Below, piece by piece: positions 44,847 to 54,101 of a stretch of 64,000 nucleotides of DNA (its first letter is position 1; the number at the start of each line of letters is the position of its first letter). The position numbers and the translations under genes were made by a program. The notes beneath the pieces are model-generated. The model made no database searches. It was not told the origin of the DNA and saw only the letters and a list, made by a program, of their open reading frames with translations. Origin of the DNA: an uncultured Nitrospira sp. (GTDB taxonomy: Bacteria > Nitrospirota > Nitrospiria > Nitrospirales > Nitrospiraceae); the NCBI GenBank assembly GCA_902500715.1, contig CABVRO010000002.1, positions 32,551 through 96,550 on the forward strand. Reading direction: 5' to 3'.

Positions 44847-45602
44847 GTTTTCCGTCCGTTCATCCTGGCCTGGCATTTTCTCACCGCCATTCCGATCAGC
44901 CGTCGTCACCATGATGCGCCGGCGGAGGAATTGGCGGCGTCGATGGCCTGGTATTCCACGGTAGGGCTGATGATCGGCGGGCTTCTGGCGCTGATCGACC
45001 AGGGCTTGCGCTGGTGGATGGCGCCTGAGGTGGTGAACGTGTTGTTGCTCGTTCTGCTGGTGTTACTCACGCGCGGGCTCCATCAAGACGGACTCGCAGA
45101 CACAGTCGATGGATTGGCCGGGGGACGGACGGTGGACGACCGGCTGCGTATCATGCGCGATCCGAGTATCGGGGCACTCGGCGCGACCGGGCTGTTTCTG
45201 TCGCTCTTGCTGCGTTATGCCGGCCTGCTCGCCCTACCGCAACCCTGGCGTCTTCCCGCGTTGCTCTGCATGCCGGCGGTGGGGCGCTGGGCCATGGTCT
45301 GCGTGGCCTGGGGCTCCCCCGCGGCGCGGCGCGATGGAGGCTTGGCATCGGCGTTTCTCAGGAATCTGTCATGGCACCATGTTCTGCTTTCCAGTGTGGT
45401 CCTGGCCGTGGCTTTAACCATAGGGTTCGGCAGGGGTCCGTCATTGGTCACGATGGGAGTGGGAGTGGCGCTGATCCTGTTGGTGCGGCGGGGATGTCGC
45501 GCGTGGTTCGGCGGCGTGACCGGCGATCTCCTCGGTGCCACCAATGAGCTGATCGAAATTCTGTTTCTCCTCTTCGTGCCGGTCTTGGTGATGACTCGAT
45601 GA
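44796..45602 (+). CDS. cobS: Adenosylcobinamide-GDP ribazoletransferase
   Basis: About 268 residues from ATG 44796; the frame is open back to GTG 44724, giving up to 292. A membrane enzyme with several hydrophobic segments. Family signatures are 'AWHFLTAIPISRRHH', 'MAWYSTVGLMIGGLLALID', 'LTRGLHQDGLADTVDGLAGG' and 'MRDPSIGALGATGLF', including the Asp-rich catalytic stretch. It joins adenosylcobinamide-GDP with alpha-ribazole. The extreme N-terminus is partly coded by a repeat-like stretch, so the start is uncertain. Confidence 0.9.
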   Translation: MQHKSHKDSRVSHFTHNVFRPFILAWHFLTAIPISRRHHDAPAEELAASMAWYSTVGLMIGGLLALIDQGLRWWMAPEVVNVLLLVLLVLLTRGLHQDGLADTVDGLAGGRTVDDRLRIMRDPSIGALGATGLFLSLLLRYAGLLALPQPWRLPALLCMPAVGRWAMVCVAWGSPAARRDGGLASAFLRNLSWHHVLLSSVVLAVALTIGFGRGPSLVTMGVGVALILLVRRGCRAWFGGVTGDLLGATNELIEILFLLFVPVLVMTR

Positions 45603-46555
45603 CCGGCATCGAATTATCACTCGCGGCGGTGCTTGATGTTGCACTGGGGGATCCCCGTTCGTTGCCCCATCCAGTGCGGGGAATGGGCGCGGTCATCGGG
45701 TGGATCGATCATCGTATCCGCACCATCAGCCGGAGCGAGCAGGCCCTCCGGATCGCCGGCGTCTGTCTGGCGCTCGGTCTTCCTGCGGCGGTCTATGGCG
45801 CTGCCACATGGGTGATTACCCAGGCTGTTGCGAGCCACCCGATTCTGGGACAGGCGGTCGGCATCGGCCTGGCCTCTACGACATTAGCCGGGCGCGATCT
45901 TTATGACCATGTTCAGAGGGTGGCCGGCGCCCTTGCGGCCGGCGATCTGGCCGGAGCGCGACAAGCGGTCGCCATGATCGTGGGACGAGACAGCGCGGCA
46001 TTGACGGAGCCGGAGATTGCGCGCGCGACCGTCGAGACCATTGCCGAAAGCGCTTCGGACGGGATCATTGCCCCCCTGGTCTATCTGTCGCTCGGCGGCG
46101 CGCCGCTGGCGCTGGCCTACAAGGCGGTCAATACGCTCGACTCCATGATCGGACATCGCGATGAACGGCATGAACATTTCGGCTGGGCCTCCGCCCGGTT
46201 GGATGATGCGCTGAACTGGGTACCTGCTCGACTGACGGGCGGCTTCATCGCGCTGGCAGCCGGCTTGTCCACCGGACAGTGGCATCGCATCCATGAGAGT
46301 TGGTATATCCTGCATCGGGACGGGGACAAGCATGCCAGTCCAAACAGCGGTCAGCCGGAAGCCGCGATGGCCGGGGCATTGGGGGTGCAACTCGGAGGGC
46401 GGAATTATTACGACGGTGTCCCCCACGATGCCGAACGGATTGGTGATGGGTCGGCGGAGGTGGCTCCCGAACATATCGATCAGGCAACCCGCATCATGTT
46501 GGTCACCTATGCGCTCGGTCTGTTCTTTGCCGTGTTGTCCTTGTGGGTGTCATGA
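45599..46555 (+). CDS. cbiB: Adenosylcobinamide-phosphate synthase
   Basis: A 318-residue integral membrane enzyme that attaches the aminopropanol-phosphate linker to adenosylcobyric acid. 'LDVALGDPRSLPHPVRGMG' is the N-terminal family motif; 'MIVGRDSAALTEPEIARATVETIAES' and 'YKAVNTLDSMIGHRDERHE' are further CbiB segments. It overlaps cobS and cobD by 4 bp each (ATGA). Confidence 0.93.
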   Translation: MTGIELSLAAVLDVALGDPRSLPHPVRGMGAVIGWIDHRIRTISRSEQALRIAGVCLALGLPAAVYGAATWVITQAVASHPILGQAVGIGLASTTLAGRDLYDHVQRVAGALAAGDLAGARQAVAMIVGRDSAALTEPEIARATVETIAESASDGIIAPLVYLSLGGAPLALAYKAVNTLDSMIGHRDERHEHFGWASARLDDALNWVPARLTGGFIALAAGLSTGQWHRIHESWYILHRDGDKHASPNSGQPEAAMAGALGVQLGGRNYYDGVPHDAERIGDGSAEVAPEHIDQATRIMLVTYALGLFFAVLSLWVS

Positions 46556-47658
46556 AGCGGGCGGTTCACGGCGGGGATGTGTACGGCGCAGCTCGTGAAT
46601 TGGGACGCACACCCGATCGATTGCTCGATTTTAGCGCCAGCATTAATCCGCTAGGTCCGTCACCGGCCGTCCTCCGGGTGCTCACTCGTGCGAGGACCGT
46701 GCTGTGCCATTACCCCGATCCGCAGTGCTGGGATCTTCGGCAGGCACTCGCAGCCTATTGGCGCCGTTCACCCGAGGCGTTTCTCATTGGAAACGGTTCC
46801 ACGGAACTGATCCATCTCCTTCCTACAGCCCTGCAGATCCGGCATCTGTTGGTCGTCGGCCCGACCTTCTCGGAGTACGCGGCGGCGATGGCACGATCCG
46901 GAGGACGGGTCAGCACCGTGCTGGCCGGGCATGCGGATTCCTACCGGCCCAGGCTGGAACTGGTTGTGGAGGCCATGCGACAGGCCGGACGAGCGGGGAC
47001 GCGATCGCGTCCTCTCGATGCCGTGCTGCTCTGCAATCCCAATAGCCCGACCGGCGTCGCCTGGGAGGCAGGGGTAGTGCGGAAGCTTGCTCGTGAGGCA
47101 GCGCGTCTCGGACTCTGGTGTGTGGTCGACGAAACGTTTGCCGACTATTGTGAGTCGGTGTCGATTCTTGGAAGGACTCTTCCGTCCAGGATCATTGTGC
47201 TGCGCAGCTTCACCAAGTTTTATGCGTTGCCCGGCCTTCGTGTGGGGTATGCGGTCGCACCGCCCGCCGTGGTGCAACAACTCGGCGAGCAGCAACCTCC
47301 CTGGTCGGTCAACATGCTGGCGCAGCGAGCGGCCATGGCGGCCTTGCAGGACGATCGACATCGACGGCGCAGTCTGCAGTTCATGGATCGAGAACGGATC
47401 AGGTTACAGCGTGGGCTCGAACGGCTGTCAGGCGTACGGGTGTTTCCAACCAAGGCGAATTTCATGCTGTTGGAACTGCCGGTCGGACATCAGGCCACCC
47501 GAGTGGTGTCGGTGCTGCGACGGCAGGGGCTGTTGCTTCGCGACTGTGCGCAAGTGCCGGGGCTGAACGATCGCTCGTTGCGAGTGGCGGTGCGGACAAG
47601 ACGCGAAAATGATCGGCTCCTGAAGGCCTTGTCGTTCATCGGACGGATTGCAGAATGA
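46552..47658 (+). CDS. cobD: Threonine-phosphate decarboxylase
   Basis: About 368 residues from ATG 46552 (overlap with cbiB). A fold-type I PLP enzyme: 'HGGDVYGAARELGRTPDRLL', 'FSASINPLGPSPAVLRV', 'CNPNSPTGVAWEAGVVRKL' and 'VLRSFTKFYALPGLRVGYAV', where the Lys in SFTKFYA binds PLP. It makes (R)-1-amino-2-propanol O-phosphate, the linker used by CbiB. Confidence 0.92.
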   Translation: MKRAVHGGDVYGAARELGRTPDRLLDFSASINPLGPSPAVLRVLTRARTVLCHYPDPQCWDLRQALAAYWRRSPEAFLIGNGSTELIHLLPTALQIRHLLVVGPTFSEYAAAMARSGGRVSTVLAGHADSYRPRLELVVEAMRQAGRAGTRSRPLDAVLLCNPNSPTGVAWEAGVVRKLAREAARLGLWCVVDETFADYCESVSILGRTLPSRIIVLRSFTKFYALPGLRVGYAVAPPAVVQQLGEQQPPWSVNMLAQRAAMAALQDDRHRRRSLQFMDRERIRLQRGLERLSGVRVFPTKANFMLLELPVGHQATRVVSVLRRQGLLLRDCAQVPGLNDRSLRVAVRTRRENDRLLKALSFIGRIAE

Positions 47659-48386
47659 ACGGATGTCCGTCGAATCGCTTCTGCACCAAATCGCGTATAG
47701 CCCGCGAGACGCTGATCGTTGATCTGAGGACCCGCATGCGTGTGTTGTCCTCGGCACCACAGGGCGGAGGCCTGCGAACCACTCGCTACATTCTCAATCA
47801 TCAGGTGCCTTCGAATCCTGTCCCGAATGTCGACGGGAGAACGTGGGAGCATCCTTCTCGCTATCTGCGGCGTCTTGCCGGCTTACTTGCTGTTGAGCCG
47901 GATAGCGTCGGCCTGATGACGGCGGTGCCCATGACGCAGGTGGTGAGCCGCCGGGAGCAACGCGATGATCTCTGGGTGGAGTGTTTTGCCACCGTCGGGA
48001 TTACCAATGCCGTGCGGGCCGGTGAACCGCCTGGTCATGGGGAAGGGCCTGTGCGGCACGGCAAGGCCGGGACGATCAATCTTATTGTGGTGACGAACGC
48101 CAGCCTGGCGGTTCCGGCGCTGGTCGGTGTGGTGCAGGTCGCCACGGAGGCGAAGACCGGCGTCTTGCGCGATCACGCGGTCCCCAGCTGGACCGGTGCG
48201 CCAGGTGCGACAGGGACGGGGACGGATGCGGTGGTCGCCGCCTGTGCCCTGCGCGGGCGTGGTCCGTGGCATGCGTATGCCGGTACGCATACCGACCTCG
48301 GATCGATGATCGGCCTTGTGGTGAACGACTGTGTGATCGAAGGGCTCGCACGCGCCGCACAATGGGCGGCGAGGCATCGCCGGTAA
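47655..48386 (+). CDS. cbiZ: Adenosylcobinamide amidohydrolase CbiZ
   Basis: 243 residues. It has the CbiZ family layout: 'MRVLSSAPQGGGLRTTRYIL', 'GLMTAVPMTQVVSRREQRDD', 'VECFATVGITNAVRAGEP', 'GTINLIVVTNASLAVPALVG' and 'TGTGTDAVVAACALRG'. The enzyme removes the aminopropanol arm from imported cobinamide or pseudocobalamin-type corrinoids, giving adenosylcobyric acid for rebuilding. It overlaps cobD by 4 bp. Confidence 0.92.
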   Translation: MNGCPSNRFCTKSRIARETLIVDLRTRMRVLSSAPQGGGLRTTRYILNHQVPSNPVPNVDGRTWEHPSRYLRRLAGLLAVEPDSVGLMTAVPMTQVVSRREQRDDLWVECFATVGITNAVRAGEPPGHGEGPVRHGKAGTINLIVVTNASLAVPALVGVVQVATEAKTGVLRDHAVPSWTGAPGATGTGTDAVVAACALRGRGPWHAYAGTHTDLGSMIGLVVNDCVIEGLARAAQWAARHRR

Positions 48387-48402
48387 ATCAAGCTGGAGGT
48401 CG

Positions 48403-49974
48403 ATGGTTCACGCTACACGTGCCAGAGCGATAGCTGTTCTCGGGACCGGCTCCGATGTCGGAAAGAGCCTGGTGGTCGCCGGTCTCTGTCGACTGCTGCA
48501 TCGGGCTGGAATCAGGGTAGCCCCGTTCAAGGCACAGAACATGTCGCTCAACTCGTTCGTGACTCCGGAAGGCGGAGAAATCGGGCGCGCCCAAGCGCTG
48601 CAAGCCGAAGCCTGCGGCATCGCACCCCATGTGGACATGAATCCGATTCTGCTCAAGCCGGAATCCGATTCCAGGTCTCAGATCATCGTGCAGGGAAAAG
48701 TATTTGCCACGCGCGAGGCCCGGGCCTATTTCTCGCGCAGCCGGGACTCTGAATTGTTTCGGGCGGTGAAAGGCAGTTACGACCGCCTCGCCTCGCAGTA
48801 TGAGGTCGTGATCATCGAAGGGGCGGGCAGCGCTGCGGAGGTCAATCTTCGAGATCGCGATCTGGTGAACTGGCCCGTGGTCGAGATCGCCGATGCCAAG
48901 GTGGTGTTGGTCGGGGATATCGATCGCGGCGGCGTGTTCGCCCAGATCATCGGGACGCTGGACCTGATCGCGCCCGAGGAACGCGCCCGGGTCTGCGGGA
49001 TCGTCATCAACAAGTTCCGGGGAGACGCGGCGCTCTTTGCCGACGGTGTCCGTTTTTTGACGGAGCGGACAGGGATTCCTGTCCTGGGCGTGCTGCCGTT
49101 GTTGCGCGACCTGGCACTCGACCAGGAGGACAGTCTTGGTGTCGATATCCGACGACAGGTCGCGTTTCAGCGTGGCCGTATCAACCTGGCGGTCGTGCTG
49201 CTGCCTCACATGAGCAACTTCACCGACTTCAATGCGCTGGCGGATGAACCGGATGTGGCGTTGCGATATGCAGCGACCCCAGAAGATGCGGCCGGGGCTG
49301 ATGCGATTCTGCTTCCCGGTTCCAAAACCACATTGGCGGATCTCGCCTATCTACGTGGTCAGGGGTTCGAATCACTCCTGCATGCGCATGTCCACCGCGG
49401 GGGAGAAGTGGTCGGCATTTGCGGCGGGTATCAAATGTTGGGGCGGCGGATCGCCGATCCGGATGGGGTCGAATCGGGCGGGAGCGGCGAGGGGCTCGGC
49501 CTGCTAGAGGTGACGACGGTGTTGAGGCGGGAGAAAATCACCGAGCAGGTAGAAGCGCGTGCCTTGCATCTCGGTGAGACGACGGCGCCCCCGGCGCGAG
49601 GGTACTTGATTCATATGGGGCGGACGGATCGCCATGGACATCGACCCTGCTTCGAACTGGAGGGAAAGGAGCCGTCGGGTTCAGGTCATCGCGACGTCGC
49701 CGAACGGGATGATGCATGGCTCGATGGCGCGGTCAGTGACGACGGTCTGGTCTGGGGGACCTACATCCATGGCCTGTTCGACGAGCCCCTCTGTCGACGC
49801 GCATGGTTGAACCGGTTGCGTATCAGAAAGGGGTTTCCAGCCGCCGACATCGCCTTGTCGCAACAGGTGAACCGACAGCGATCCGGTGCGATGGATCGAT
49901 GGGCGGACCACGTCGAACAACATCTAGATCTCTCTCCGATCCGGGCGCTCCTTCGTCAAGGTGGGACGGTGTAG
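48403..49974 (+). CDS. cobQ: Cobyric acid synthase
   Basis: A 523-residue glutamine amidotransferase (CobQ/CbiP) that amidates four side chains of adenosylcobyrinate a,c-diamide. The N-terminal ATPase has 'VLGTGSDVGKSLVVAGLCR', 'APFKAQNMSLNSFVTPEGGE' and 'IGRAQALQAEA'. The amidotransferase domain has 'ILLPGSKTTLADLAYLRGQG' and catalytic Cys in 'VVGICGGYQMLGRRI', then the His region 'YIHGLFDEPL'. It is the last gene of the cobalamin run. Confidence 0.93.
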   Translation: MVHATRARAIAVLGTGSDVGKSLVVAGLCRLLHRAGIRVAPFKAQNMSLNSFVTPEGGEIGRAQALQAEACGIAPHVDMNPILLKPESDSRSQIIVQGKVFATREARAYFSRSRDSELFRAVKGSYDRLASQYEVVIIEGAGSAAEVNLRDRDLVNWPVVEIADAKVVLVGDIDRGGVFAQIIGTLDLIAPEERARVCGIVINKFRGDAALFADGVRFLTERTGIPVLGVLPLLRDLALDQEDSLGVDIRRQVAFQRGRINLAVVLLPHMSNFTDFNALADEPDVALRYAATPEDAAGADAILLPGSKTTLADLAYLRGQGFESLLHAHVHRGGEVVGICGGYQMLGRRIADPDGVESGGSGEGLGLLEVTTVLRREKITEQVEARALHLGETTAPPARGYLIHMGRTDRHGHRPCFELEGKEPSGSGHRDVAERDDAWLDGAVSDDGLVWGTYIHGLFDEPLCRRAWLNRLRIRKGFPAADIALSQQVNRQRSGAMDRWADHVEQHLDLSPIRALLRQGGTV

Positions 49975-50369
49975 GCCAGCCGCCATCCTCTCTTCGTCCG
50001 ATCGCTGCAGGGACTTTGACACTTCCCTCGAAAAGCGACCAAACTTTGGCGCTCCGACTTGTATCGTGAACAAGTATGCACCCATGTCAGCCTAGCTGAT
50101 CATAGTGGGTATAGTAGACCATCCACACATAATCATCCGCAAAATCGACGACTTCATCGGTACGAATTCTTTCCACCTCGCAATCCGAACTATTTGGCTT
50201 GTTTGGCACCGATCGTGCACAACGTTTGCCGGGGCTGCAGGGTCCTGACTTGGGACCATGCGTCGATGAAATTGTCAACGAAGAATTTTGCGCTATCTTT
50301 GATAAGGGATTGGCTGACTTAGGGGAATTGGGTTGACCGGGCGCTACGAGGCAGGCGGGAGGAGACGGC
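49975..50369. other. Intergenic region between cobalamin and chemosensory clusters
   Basis: 395 bp, more AT-rich than its surroundings at about 50050-50330. It holds two protein-like but start-less open stretches. On the plus strand a 46-codon frame runs from TTG near 50196 to TGA 50336. On the minus strand about 45 codons end at 50087 ('TDEVVDFADDYVWMVYYTHYD'). It also has a small hairpin GGTCC/GGACC near 50249-50266. It may be a gene remnant; no promoter or terminator is convincing. Confidence 0.4.
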
Positions 50370-51104
50370 ATGGCGAAACATATCATCAAGAGAATCGTGA
50401 TGGCTGCACTGTCCGTGGCCTGCATGGGTGCGGTTGCTCCCGCGTCGGCCAATACCGAGGTGGAGACAGCCGAGTTGCTCATCAAGTTGTTGCAAGTCGG
50501 CCGCGGGCTGATTTCCGAACACCAGGCGACGATCAATGACGCCAGCAAGGGCAACAAAGGGTTTACCGGTGACTTTATGTCCAATCAGGTGATCGAACGG
50601 TTTCGCAAAGCCACCAGGATCGATCTGAGCCGGCCCGCCACGGTTCCGCAAGCGCCGCTCTTTCTCGCCATGGTGGAATCCGAAAAAGAGGTCATCGACG
50701 AGGCGCAGCCCGTCATCAATAAGCAGGGTGTCGGCTTCAAGGGGATTATCCCCGCCGTCTTTGCCCGCAAGTCCGGCGAGCGATTCTATCGGAAGACCGG
50801 AATTCGAGTGAAGCTGACGGGTACCGATTATCGGTTTCCAGGCAACCGGCCGGACGAGTTTGAGTCTGAAGTGTTGAGGATTTTTGCCGACACGCGCCAT
50901 CCGAAAGGCCAGCCGTACAGTAAGGCCACGATGCTGGACGGCAAGCCGGTCCTGCGCATGATGGATCCCGAATATGCCGCAAGCACGTGCCTGAGCTGCC
51001 ACGGCGATCCGAAAGGGGAACGCGACATCACTGGCGCCAAGAAAGAAGGGTGGCACGAGGGCGATCTGGCCGGTGCGATCAGCATCGTGATTCCTATGCG
51101 ATAG
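50370..51104 (+). CDS. Periplasmic DUF3365 (Tll0287-like) haem protein
   Basis: 244 residues with a Sec signal peptide ending near residue 28 ('GAVAPASA'). The mature protein has helices around 'LLIKLLQVGRGLISEHQATI' and a C-terminal c-type haem site 'STCLSCHGDPKG' (CxxCH), the hallmark of the Tll0287-like/DUF3365 family, which has a PAS-like sensor fold. It heads a chemosensory gene set, 66 bp upstream of a receiver gene, so it may sense a redox cue or diatomic gas in the periplasm. The link is positional. It starts at ATG 50370 after GGGAGGAG. Confidence 0.8.
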   Translation: MAKHIIKRIVMAALSVACMGAVAPASANTEVETAELLIKLLQVGRGLISEHQATINDASKGNKGFTGDFMSNQVIERFRKATRIDLSRPATVPQAPLFLAMVESEKEVIDEAQPVINKQGVGFKGIIPAVFARKSGERFYRKTGIRVKLTGTDYRFPGNRPDEFESEVLRIFADTRHPKGQPYSKATMLDGKPVLRMMDPEYAASTCLSCHGDPKGERDITGAKKEGWHEGDLAGAISIVIPMR

Positions 51105-51170
51105 CCGCCGACGGATCACACGTCTTTATCGCGCACACACCTATAGCAGGTTTGAAGGGGGGACGTATTC

Positions 51171-51533
51171 ATGAGCAAGATCGTTGTCGTCGATGATTCG
51201 TACGCCGAACTGCAGTTGATCGAAGGCTATTTGAAGTCCGCCAATCACACAGTCGTGTCGTATCCGAACACCGACAAACTCGAGGACAAACTGGCGTTGG
51301 ATAAGCCGGACTTGATCGTGCTGGATGTCGTGATGCCCGGGCGTAACGGGTTCCAGGCCTGCCGCGACCTGAAAAGCGACGATCGTTTCAAGGGCATCCC
51401 GATCGTGCTCTGCACGTCCAAGGGGCAGGAAAGCGACAAATTCTGGGGCCAACAGCAGGGCGCCAATGGGTATGTGGTGAAGCCGTTTAAAGCCGAAGAT
51501 CTGGTCGCCGCAGTCAAGCGGGCGTTGAACTAA
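51171..51533 (+). CDS. Single-domain CheY-like response regulator (PilG/PilH type)
   Basis: 120 residues: only a receiver domain. The acidic pocket is D8-D9, the phospho-acceptor D52 in 'LIVLDVVMPGRNG', the switch Thr/Ser at 'LCTSKGQE' and the conserved Lys104 in 'VVKPFKAED'. In position and size it corresponds to PilG/PilH of the Pil-Chp twitching systems. It precedes cheW by 3 bp. Confidence 0.88.
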   Translation: MSKIVVVDDSYAELQLIEGYLKSANHTVVSYPNTDKLEDKLALDKPDLIVLDVVMPGRNGFQACRDLKSDDRFKGIPIVLCTSKGQESDKFWGQQQGANGYVVKPFKAEDLVAAVKRALN

Positions 51534-51536
51534 TCC

Positions 51537-52079
51537 ATGAGCGACGTGCCAACGATCCAGCCTCACTCCTCAGACTCATCCCCGGCTCACGGACCCTCCA
51601 GCCCATCGAGGTCTCCCGCGTCGATCGAAGGCACGCTGCGTATGTGCGTCCTCACACTGGGGGGCGAGTTGTTTGCCATCGATCTCCGCCACGTCAGTGA
51701 AGTGTTTGAAGTGGAAGCGGTGACTGTCGTGCCCGGCATGCCGAGCCTGTTGACCGGAGTGACCAATCTCCGGGGAACGGTCATTACCCTGGTCGATCTG
51801 CGTGGAAGCCTGGGTCTGTCCGTGACCGAGACCGCGCTGCCCTTCGCGGTCGTGATTCGCCATGGTAACCGACAGGTGGGGGTGCTCGTCGATCACGTTC
51901 CTGAAATTCACACCGTCAGTCGCGAGCGCCTGTTGCCGGCCATGCAAGCGGGACCGGCGGGGGCGCGTCCTTGTGTCTCGGCCGTGCTTCGCCTGGACGA
52001 ACGCCTGGGTGGAGTGTTGGAGGTGCCGCAGGTCTTTACACAGGTTGACGGAGGGAGTGCGATATTGTCGATCGCGTAA
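51537..52079 (+). CDS. CheW-type coupling protein (PilI-like)
   Basis: 180 residues with a Ser/Pro-rich N-terminal 38 residues and a CheW domain: 'CVLTLGGELFAIDLRHVSEV', 'VVPGMPSLLTGVTNLRGTVI', 'LVDLRGSLGLSVTE' and 'VGVLVDHVPEIHTV'. It couples the MCP to the CheA kinase, with both genes following directly. Confidence 0.9.
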   Translation: MSDVPTIQPHSSDSSPAHGPSSPSRSPASIEGTLRMCVLTLGGELFAIDLRHVSEVFEVEAVTVVPGMPSLLTGVTNLRGTVITLVDLRGSLGLSVTETALPFAVVIRHGNRQVGVLVDHVPEIHTVSRERLLPAMQAGPAGARPCVSAVLRLDERLGGVLEVPQVFTQVDGGSAILSIA

Positions 52080-52174
52080 ACAGCAGGCGCGTGAGTCATT
52101 GCGAGCCTGCTTCATCGAAGATTGTGCGACCGGCCACCGGACGTTGAGGAAAGCAGAACAAGGAGGAGCGCACC

Positions 52175-54049
52175 ATGATCGGGCAAGGCGTCACGAATCG
52201 ATTTCAGGACATGAAAACAAAGACGAAGCTGCTGGTCAGCTTCGGTCTCGTCAGTGTCATCATCATGATCATGGCTAGCGTCGGTGTGTTTACCCTGCGT
52301 CAACTTAGCACTCAGTCGCAGACGGTGTACGCGGATTATACGGTGCCGTTGGCTGAGTTTGCCCAGATGGGAACCGCATTGACCAAACATCACCAGATTC
52401 TGCTGGATATCGCGTCTGTCACCAAACAAGGCGACTTCGCCCAGGAAGTGACCAAGTTACCGCCATTGAAAGCTCAGATCGACAAGGTGGTGAACAACTA
52501 TCGGAGCACAACGCTGCGTGTCTCCAGATCAGGCCGTGACGAGGCGAAGGATCTGACCCTCTTTGAGCCGGCCTTGAAAAAATACTTTCACGATGCCGAC
52601 GGCGCGCTGAGCGCCATGGCGGATAGTTTCGATCGCAACGTCCTGTCTTCCACGCAAGCGGAGCAGATGCGGGCCCTCGGTATCCTGGCCCTAACGGTCA
52701 ACCTGACGCCCTCGTTCGAAAATGCTGTTAAACGTCACAATGAGCAGGTCACGGCCATTGAGGCTGTCGCCAAGGACCTCAACGACGATGCGCAAGACCT
52801 GGCCAGCAACGGTACCCTGATCCTGGCGGCCGGCGGTTTGGTCGCCGTGGCACTCGGATTGTTCGTCGGATATCTGCTGGCGACATTCCTCTCCCGGAGC
52901 ATCAGCCACATCGCCAATGTCGCGACGCAGGCCGCCGGCGGCAATCTGCAGGCTCGCGCTAAAATTCAGTCGCACGATGAGTTGGGCCAGATGGCTACCG
53001 CCTTCAACTCTATGCTCGATCGTATTACCGCCCTGGTGTCGACGGAAGAAGAGCGCGACTTGATGCAGAAACGGCTCATGCAATTCCTCGTGTTGGTTTC
53101 CGAAGTCGGTAAGGGAGACCTGACCAAGCGAGGCGAAGTAACGGCCGACATGTTCGGCAACCTTGCGGACGGGTTCAACCTCATGATCGCTCGGTTTGGA
53201 CAACTGTTGAAGCAGGTGCGCGAGGCGGCAGACCGGGTGAACAAGTCGGCCGGTACCCTGCGGGATTCAGCCGGCCATATGTCCGGCACAGCCCGGGCGC
53301 AAGCGGAAGAATCCGTACGTACGCTGGGCGCGGTCGAACAGTTGGCCGCCGGTATGCGTCAAGTGGCCACCACGGCCGGCGCATCCTCCGACTCCGCCAG
53401 GCAGGTGCTGTCGGCCACGGAACGCGGCAACGTCGCGGTGCAGGAAACCGTGCGTGACATGCAAAGCATTCGGTCGGCGGTGCAGCGTATGTCCAAGCAG
53501 GTCAAAGGCCTCGGTGACCGGTCACTCGAAATTTCACAAATCGTGTCGACGATTCGCGATATCGCCAATCAAACGAACTTGCTCGCGCTCAATGCCGCCA
53601 TCGAAGCGGCTGGCGCGGGTGAGGCCGGCGCACGATTCGCCGTCGTCGCCGACCAGGTCCGAAAGCTGGCGGAAAGCTCCACACAAGCCACACGTGAAAT
53701 CGCCGACCTCGTGAAAGTGATTCAAACGGAAACCCAGGATGCTGTGGTGGCCATGGAGCACGAAACGCAGGCGGTGGAAGCCGGATCTGCTTCGGCGCTC
53801 CGGACCGGCGACGTGTTCGCTGAAATTTCAGACATTGCGAAACGGTCTTCCGAGTTGGCCCAGAACATCGCGAGCGCGGCGTCCGAACAGACCGCTTCGA
53901 CGGAAAAAGTCGGTCGAGCCATTAAGGAGTTCACCGGCGGCGCCGTGGCGACGCAAAAGCAGACGGACTCGACGCGACTCACGATCGAAGATATGGCAAA
54001 ACTGGCCGAAGGCCTCAACTCTTCGGTCGCTCAGTTCAAGCTCGCGTAA
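52175..54049 (+). CDS. Methyl-accepting chemotaxis protein (PilJ-like)
   Basis: A 624-residue receptor. TM1 lies at about residues 20-40 ('[17 protein letters not shown]'). A four-helix-bundle-like periplasmic sensor (about 42-205) follows, then TM2 near 210-235 ('[20 protein letters not shown]'), a HAMP domain, a second HAMP-like stretch near 300-350, and a cytoplasmic hairpin with the conserved tip '[20 protein letters not shown]' near residue 470. A long 624-residue form with two HAMP-like regions suits the twitching/alternative-function class. No CheR or CheB is encoded in the window, so adaptation may differ. A GGAGG ribosome site precedes ATG 52175. Confidence 0.9.
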   Translation: MIGQGVTNRFQDMKTKTKLLVSFGLVSVIIMIMASVGVFTLRQLSTQSQTVYADYTVPLAEFAQMGTALTKHHQILLDIASVTKQGDFAQEVTKLPPLKAQIDKVVNNYRSTTLRVSRSGRDEAKDLTLFEPALKKYFHDADGALSAMADSFDRNVLSSTQAEQMRALGILALTVNLTPSFENAVKRHNEQVTAIEAVAKDLNDDAQDLASNGTLILAAGGLVAVALGLFVGYLLATFLSRSISHIANVATQAAGGNLQARAKIQSHDELGQMATAFNSMLDRITALVSTEEERDLMQKRLMQFLVLVSEVGKGDLTKRGEVTADMFGNLADGFNLMIARFGQLLKQVREAADRVNKSAGTLRDSAGHMSGTARAQAEESVRTLGAVEQLAAGMRQVATTAGASSDSARQVLSATERGNVAVQETVRDMQSIRSAVQRMSKQVKGLGDRSLEISQIVSTIRDIANQTNLLALNAAIEAAGAGEAGARFAVVADQVRKLAESSTQATREIADLVKVIQTETQDAVVAMEHETQAVEAGSASALRTGDVFAEISDIAKRSSELAQNIASAASEQTASTEKVGRAIKEFTGGAVATQKQTDSTRLTIEDMAKLAEGLNSSVAQFKLA

Positions 54050-54101
54050 GAGAACTCTTGAAGAGCGGTGAATGGTCTCCGCTCGGATGCTGAGTGGGTG
54101 A

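Noticed and set aside
50036..50056. A sigma54-like promoter (TTGGCGC and TTGTA) upstream of the chemosensory operon
   Set aside because: The distance between the GG and GT elements is off by one, and the second element lacks GC.
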